Positions 49,592-53,529 of a stretch of 53,529 nucleotides of DNA are shown one piece after another (positions within the stretch are counted from its first letter, which is position 1; every line of letters starts with the position of its first letter). The translations under genes were made by a program, and so were the position numbers. Under the pieces are notes generated by a model. The model was given only the letters and a program-made list of their open reading frames with translations. It ran no database searches and had not been told where the DNA came from. Source of the stretch: Streptomyces sp. HNM0574 (GTDB taxonomy: Bacteria > Actinomycetota > Actinomycetes > Streptomycetales > Streptomycetaceae); NCBI RefSeq assembly GCF_012726235.1, contig NZ_JAASAH010000025.1, positions 1 to 53,529 on the forward strand. The letters are read 5' to 3'.

Positions 49592-50128
49592 TCACGGATC
49601 GAACCGCAGCTCCATCTCGTACTGGTTCAGCGCCGGATTCTTCGGGTCCGCGTCCGCCTCGCCCGTCCGCACGTAGCCGAGCCGCCGGTACAGCGCCTCG
49701 GCCCGCGGGTTGTCCTCGTGGACGTGCAGCCGCATCCGCCGCACCCCGATCCGCCGCAGCGGACGCGCCCACTCCTCCGCCGCCGCGAACAACTGCCCCG
49801 CCAGCCCCGTCCCCCGGTGCTCGGGCCGCACGTACACCCCGACGACGTCGACGCTGTCCTTCTCCACCAGCACCGTCACCATCCCCGCCCAACGCGCCAC
49901 GCCGGCCGCTGAGTCGGCGCCGGCCGGCTCCCCGACGAAGGTCTGCGCGACCCGCCCCCGGTCGCCCTGCGCCGCCCGACGCCGCCAGAACTCGTCGCTC
50001 TGCGCGACCGCCTTCGCGTACGGCTCGGTGAACGCCACGGGCGCCGCCGGATCGGCCAGCGCCGCCAGCCGCAGATCCTTCAACTCCCGCCAGTCCTCGG
50101 CGCGCACGGCGCGGATCAGGTACGTCAT
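49592..50128 (-). CDS. GNAT family N-acetyltransferase
   Basis: 178 residues. The N-terminus I-R-A-V-R-A-E-D-W-R-E-L-K-D-L-R-L-A-A-L, acetyl-CoA loop V-Y-V-R-P-E-H-R-G-T-G-L-A-G-Q-L and the closing L-H-V-H-E-D-N-P-R-A-E-A-L-Y-R-R-L-G-Y are typical GNAT. It converges on the T4SS-like cluster end with 15 bases between stops and is unlikely to be part of that system. Substrate unknown. Confidence 0.87.
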   Translation of the reverse strand: MTYLIRAVRAEDWRELKDLRLAALADPAAPVAFTEPYAKAVAQSDEFWRRRAAQGDRGRVAQTFVGEPAGADSAAGVARWAGMVTVLVEKDSVDVVGVYVRPEHRGTGLAGQLFAAAEEWARPLRRIGVRRMRLHVHEDNPRAEALYRRLGYVRTGEADADPKNPALNQYEMELRFDP

Positions 50129-50329
50129 GGCCCCGATACTGCCCCGTCACCGCGCACACGGCAGCGGAAACGCCGATCCGGTCCCACCCCCGTGCACCCC
50201 GGGGCGCCTCCCGGCGCACCACCGGCGCACCCCGGCCCACCCGGACCCGTACGCGCGGCCCTCCGTGCTCCCCCGGGTGAACCCCGGCGCCGCTGAGCTC
50301 ACTTCCGTCCCGGGCACGGCTCCCCCACA

Positions 50330-51967
50330 ATGTTCGCCATGCCCACACGCCGCAGCAGCACCAGCAGCGACGCAGAGCTGACCGCCCGAATACGGGACGC
50401 GCACGAGACCCCGCGGGGGCCGGAAGGCGGAGCCGACGGCGAGGCCGGTGACGGCGCCGCGCTCGACGAGCTCTTCCGCCGGCACCGCCCCGCCGTCCTC
50501 GCCTACGCCCGTACCTGCTGCCGCGACCCGCACACCGCCGAGGACCTCGCCTCCGAGGCCTTCACCCGCACCCTGAGCGCCGTACGCGCCGGCGGCGGCC
50601 CCACCGACGCCTGGCGCCCGTACCTGCTCACCACCGTCCGGCGCACCGCGGCCGCCTGGGCCGACACCGCCCGCCGCACCCAGCTGACCGCCGACGTCGA
50701 ACGCGAACTGGAGGGCACCCCCGCCGCGGACAGCGGCGAGGACCGGATGCTCCAGGCCGAGGACGGCCAACTCGTCCTCCGCGCCTTCCAGTCGCTCCCC
50801 GAGCGCTGGCAGGCCGCGCTCTGGCACACCACCGTCGAGGAGGAGCCCGCACCCCGCGTCGCCGAACTCCTCGGCATCAGCCCCAGCGGCGTCACCTCCC
50901 TCACCGCACGCGCCCGCGAGGGCCTGCGCGAGGCCTACCTGACGGTGCACGCCGAACGCACCGACGGCGCCGGCGGCAACGACGAATGCCGCCGCTACAC
51001 CGGCCTGCTGGCCGCCTCCGTCCGCCGTACGGGCCGCCGCCCGAACAAGGACCTCGAACGCCACCTCGCCGACTGCCCCCAGTGCCGGACGGCCCGCCTC
51101 GAACTCACCCAGCTCAACAGCAGCCTCCGCGCCGTCCTCCCCACGGCCCTGCTGCTCTGGGGCACCACCGCGTACCTCACGAAGGCCACGACGACGGCCG
51201 TCACGGCGACGACCACCGGCACCGCGACGGGCGCCGTCTCCGGAGCGGGCGGCATCTCCGCCAAGACCGCGGGCGTCCTCGCCGCGTCCGCCGCCTCGGT
51301 CGCCGCCCTGACCGTCGGCGGCTTCCTGCTCTTCTCCGGCGGCGACGACACCTCGGCCCGGGCCCCCGCCGCGTCCCCGCCGGTCACCACCCCCGCCGTC
51401 CCCACCGACCGGCCCACCACGAGCCCGCCGTCCCGCGACCGGAAACCCGCCAGGGACGCCCCCACCACCTCCCCCGCGCGGACGTCGGCACCGCCCAGCT
51501 GGTCCCCCGGCGCCGACGCCCGCACCCGGCTGCGCGTCATGGCCACCGGCCGATGCATGGACATCGCCCCGCAGGAAGGCGCCGCGCCCCGCGAGACCAC
51601 CTGCGACGGCGGCACCTCCCAGCGCTGGGAACTCCTCATCGACCGCCCCGCGCAGGAAGCCCGCATCCGCAACCTCGCGACGGGCATGTGCCTCACCCAC
51701 ACCGACTCCACCGCCGACGGCGCCCCCGTACGCCAACGCCCCTGCGACGACGCCGAGTCGGCCCCGTACACCCGCTGGACGTACTTCCAGAAGCCGGACA
51801 ACATCGTCTTCGCCCAGAAGGCCAACCGCCTCTACTTCCTCGGCCTCGACGACTGGCACGCCGCGGCCCAGGGCAAGCCCCACCAGCCCACCATCGGCAC
51901 CACGGCGAACTACTACAACACCGAGTCCCTCCGCTTCCGCTACGACGGCGACCTGACCGACGGCTGA
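50330..51967 (+). CDS. ECF sigma factor fused to zinc finger, membrane helix and lectin-like domain
   Basis: 545 residues. Region 2 is F-R-R-H-R-P-A-V-L-A-Y-A-R with D-L-A-S-E-A-F-T-R-T; region 4 is L-P-E-R-W-Q-A-A-L-W then V-A-E-L-L-G-I-S-P-S-G-V-T-S-L. An anti-sigma-like zinc finger H-L-A-D-C-P-Q-C sits near 244-251, then a membrane helix (about 310-340), a Thr/Pro linker and a ricin-like lectin domain (about 400-545; G-R-C-M-D-I, S-Q-R-W-E-L, G-M-C-L-T-H). The sigma part would stay inside and the lectin outside. It resembles the ECF52/53-type factors such as S. coelicolor SCO4117; exact group not verified. ATG 50339 is an alternative start. Confidence 0.88.
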   Translation: MFAMPTRRSSTSSDAELTARIRDAHETPRGPEGGADGEAGDGAALDELFRRHRPAVLAYARTCCRDPHTAEDLASEAFTRTLSAVRAGGGPTDAWRPYLLTTVRRTAAAWADTARRTQLTADVERELEGTPAADSGEDRMLQAEDGQLVLRAFQSLPERWQAALWHTTVEEEPAPRVAELLGISPSGVTSLTARAREGLREAYLTVHAERTDGAGGNDECRRYTGLLAASVRRTGRRPNKDLERHLADCPQCRTARLELTQLNSSLRAVLPTALLLWGTTAYLTKATTTAVTATTTGTATGAVSGAGGISAKTAGVLAASAASVAALTVGGFLLFSGGDDTSARAPAASPPVTTPAVPTDRPTTSPPSRDRKPARDAPTTSPARTSAPPSWSPGADARTRLRVMATGRCMDIAPQEGAAPRETTCDGGTSQRWELLIDRPAQEARIRNLATGMCLTHTDSTADGAPVRQRPCDDAESAPYTRWTYFQKPDNIVFAQKANRLYFLGLDDWHAAAQGKPHQPTIGTTANYYNTESLRFRYDGDLTDG

Positions 51968-51980
51968 CCCGCACGGCAAA

Positions 51981-52012
51981 GGGGCCGGCCCCACCACGGC
52001 GGGACCGGCCCC
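51981..52012. terminator. Bidirectional terminator between sigma factor and metzincin genes
   Basis: GGGGCCGGCCCC (51981-51992) pairs with GGGACCGGCCCC (52001-52012) with one mismatch, loop of eight. It sits 13 bases after the sigma gene and 17 before the convergent protease stop, with an AAA run on the left that gives a short T-tract for the minus strand. Confidence 0.75.
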
Positions 52013-52028
52013 TCACTCAACTCCCGTA

Positions 52029-53288
52029 CTACGCGGACCGCATGACGAACGTGTCCGCTCCCCCGACCGTCACCGGGTCACCGCCCGAGCGGTGCACCAC
52101 CTGGTAACCGTCCTTGTTCTCCCCGGCGTTGGCCGTCATCCACCAGTGCTGACCCGCCGCACCGGCCTTGCAGTCCGCCAGCCGCGCCGCGCCTCCCTCA
52201 CTCCGGGTGAGGCACTTCCCCGCCAGCTTGAGCTTGAAGTAGCCGCGGCCGCCGATGCTCCGCACCCACGTCCGGCCGTCGCCCTCGCAGTCCGCCAGCA
52301 CCGGCGAACCACCCTTCGCCGCCAGACACTTACCGCTCTCCTGATCCACCAGGGACGTCGCCACCGGCTTCGCCGGCCGGTTCCGCATCAGGTACGGGCT
52401 CCGCGCCACGTTCTCCTCCGGATGCTCCGCCAGGTACGAGCCCTTCGCCGGACGCGGGTGGAAGTACCGGAACGTGTCCAGCCCGCAGTCGAGCACCGCA
52501 CCCGAACGGGGTCCGTCACAACGCGGCGTCTCGTCGTAGCCACGGCAGATCGGGTCGTTCCCCTGCGACTTGTCCTCGTCGCAGTGCGTCACCCCGAACT
52601 GGTGGATCATCTCGTGCGTCATCGCCGACTCACCAGTGCAGCCCCACGACACCTCGGCCCAGCCGCTGTGCATGTCCGCCCGCGACTCCGGCCCCGGCGC
52701 ACCCGCCGTACCGCACCCGTCCGGCTTGCCGGTGTCGTAGAAGAACAGCTTCCGGTGCGTACTGTTCCACTCCTCCTGCTCGGCCTCCGTCCCGCCGACC
52801 TTCTCGTCGACGGCCCGCTGCGCCAGGTCCCGCACCTCGCTCATCGAGTGCTCCTCACCGAGCCCCGAGACCTCGACGCTCATCACACTCGGCCGGCAGT
52901 TCTCGTCCTGCACCATCCGCGGCCGACGCGAATCGTCAAAGCCCGCATAGCGCTTGGCGCTCGCCTCGAAGGTCTGGTCGATGTCCCACAGCACCCGCTG
53001 CACGGTCCGCGGCCCCTCGGCGCTCTGCCCGCCGCCGGCACGCTGCACATAGACGGCCTGGTAGCGGCCCTTCCCGTCCCCGTCCTCACCGTCGTCACAG
53101 GCGACGGCACCGACCGGGTCCGTATCGACGGCGGCCGCCGCCTCCGCCGCACTCCTCGGCGCCGGCACCTCGTCCGCCCAGCCCGGCATGCCCATCGCGC
53201 TCCACACGAGCGCGAAAGCCACCGCCGCGGCACCACCCGGCGCCGCGAACTTCCAGCGTGACGCCCTGTGTCGTCCTTCTCGTCGCAC
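52029..53288 (-). CDS. Secreted metzincin-type metalloprotease with ricin-type repeats
   Basis: 419 residues from a GTG preceded by AGGAGGAAGT. Signal sequence: a basic head (R-R-E-G-R-H-R-A-S-R) and hydrophobic G-A-A-A-V-A-F-A-L-V-W-S-A-M-G. The zinc site is H225-E-M-I-H-Q-F-G-V-T-H235, the full metzincin H-E-x-x-H-x-x-G-x-x-H. The last 110 residues hold two beta-trefoil-type repeats (G-K-C-L-A-A-K-G-G, L-A-D-C; G-K-C-L-T-R, L-A-D-C, Q-H-W-W) expected to bind glycan. It should act outside the cell on protein near wall or polysaccharide. A longer upstream frame runs into the intergenic region and is not used. Confidence 0.88.
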   Translation of the reverse strand: MRREGRHRASRWKFAAPGGAAAVAFALVWSAMGMPGWADEVPAPRSAAEAAAAVDTDPVGAVACDDGEDGDGKGRYQAVYVQRAGGGQSAEGPRTVQRVLWDIDQTFEASAKRYAGFDDSRRPRMVQDENCRPSVMSVEVSGLGEEHSMSEVRDLAQRAVDEKVGGTEAEQEEWNSTHRKLFFYDTGKPDGCGTAGAPGPESRADMHSGWAEVSWGCTGESAMTHEMIHQFGVTHCDEDKSQGNDPICRGYDETPRCDGPRSGAVLDCGLDTFRYFHPRPAKGSYLAEHPEENVARSPYLMRNRPAKPVATSLVDQESGKCLAAKGGSPVLADCEGDGRTWVRSIGGRGYFKLKLAGKCLTRSEGGAARLADCKAGAAGQHWWMTANAGENKDGYQVVHRSGGDPVTVGGADTFVMRSA

Positions 53289-53408
53289 ACTTCCTCCTGT
53301 TGTGGGGGTCACTGAGGAAGAGCGACGAACACGGACCCGGTCCCGCGGGTATACCAACCCGTTACCAACAGCCCGGCGGCCAGGGACAATTCGGACCCCT
53401 GGAACGCG
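53289..53408. promoter_or_regulatory. Metzincin promoter region with repeated TTGGTA
   Basis: On the minus strand, upstream of the ribosome binding site, GTTGGTAACGGGTTGGTATA contains GTTGGTA twice, 10 bases apart (roughly one helical turn), ending in TATACC as a possible -10. This could be a tandem activator site. It lies between the protease gene and the rRNA operon terminator. Confidence 0.4.
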
Positions 53409-53455
53409 AAAAAGGGCTGTTGTCCCGGAATCAATCCGGGACAACAGCCCTTTCT
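53409..53455 (-). terminator. rRNA operon terminator
   Basis: Bases 53411-53429 are the exact reverse complement of 53435-53453: a 19-pair stem with a five-base loop, flanked on the minus strand by TTTTT. It lies about 10 bases after the 5S rRNA 3' end and should stop rRNA transcription. Confidence 0.92.
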
Positions 53456-53461
53456 CTAAAA

Positions 53462-53529
53462 GGAGTTCGGCGGCGTCCTACTCTCCCACACGCTCCCGCA
53501 TGCAGTACCATCGGCGCTGAAAGGCTTAG
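53462..53529 (-). rRNA. rrf: 5S rRNA, 3' portion (cut by the window end)
   Basis: Read on the minus strand the sequence begins CTAAGCCTTTCAGCGCCGAT, continues GGTACTGC, and ends GTGGGAGAGTAGGACGCC then GCCGAACTCC. This is the 3' half of an actinobacterial 5S rRNA (loop C side to the terminal stem that pairs with the missing 5' end). The rest of the operon (23S, 16S) must lie to the right. The exact 3' end is estimated to a few bases. Confidence 0.93.

Overview
The window is chromosomal DNA of a Streptomyces-type actinomycete. Evidence: very high GC with G/C-rich third positions throughout, many GTG starts, a tandem DUF397 array, a futalosine-pathway menaquinone gene pair, a HelD-like RNA polymerase recycler, an SCO6880-family protein, an XPB helicase with its Helicase_C_3 neighbour, and the dispersed GGGGCGCGGGGAACTGCG repeat common in this genus. 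The right edge enters an rRNA operon: the 3' part of a 5S rRNA on the minus strand, followed by a strong terminator.

Layout. 1-1125: an array of six DUF397 copies that decays from left to right (intact, intact, frameshifted, intact, internally deleted, 17-codon remnant). 1.2-9.1 kb: housekeeping and accessory genes (DUF899, GNAT, aldo/keto reductase, RNA 2',3'-cyclic phosphodiesterase, MFS exporter with its MarR regulator, ribbon-helix-helix protein, NCS2 purine permease, DUF2530). 9.3-18.2 kb: CtpE-like P-type ATPase, phosphotransferase, small membrane protein, secreted wall-binding protein, a 1095-residue sacsin/Hsp90-type ATPase and DUF3027. 18.6-23.9 kb: MFS protein, lipoprotein, mqnB-mqnD, cold-shock protein, HAD phosphatase. 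24.0-28.3 kb: a four-gene ferric-siderophore ABC operon with overlapping start/stop codons and a candidate iron box. 28.3-29.0 kb: a VapBC-like toxin-antitoxin pair with an operator over the antitoxin start codon. 29.1-36.3 kb: membrane protein with PGPESV repeats, Helicase_C_3/WYL-like protein plus XPB helicase, GT87 mannosyltransferase. 36.3-41.0 kb: SDR relic, HelR-like protein with a hairpin in its leader, a SnoaL-like protein behind a MerR-type promoter, and a tandem SMI1/KNR4 protein.

41.4-53.3 kb is the most interesting part. A five-gene cluster (43056-49576) looks like the membrane and motor core of a type IV secretion machine: a single-pass periplasmic-type protein, a VirB6/TrbL-like polytopic protein, an SCO6880-family protein, a VirB4-like ATPase and a VirD4/TraG-like protein lacking a visible P-loop. 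No relaxase, integrase or attachment site accompanies it, so it is probably a resident chromosomal system rather than an integrative element. It recalls the S. coelicolor cmdABCDEF differentiation cluster, but orthology could not be tested. Beyond it lie an ECF sigma factor fused to an anti-sigma-like zinc finger, a membrane segment and a lectin-like domain, and, convergent to that, a secreted metzincin-type protease with its own ricin-type repeats.

How the genes may work together: the siderophore operon acquires iron; mqnB/mqnD make menaquinone; the MarR/MFS and RHH/NCS2 neighbourhoods handle drug or purine traffic; XPB, its partner and HelR act on DNA and RNA polymerase; the terminal T4SS-like/ECF/metzincin block is a plausible envelope-sensing and morphogenesis module (inference).
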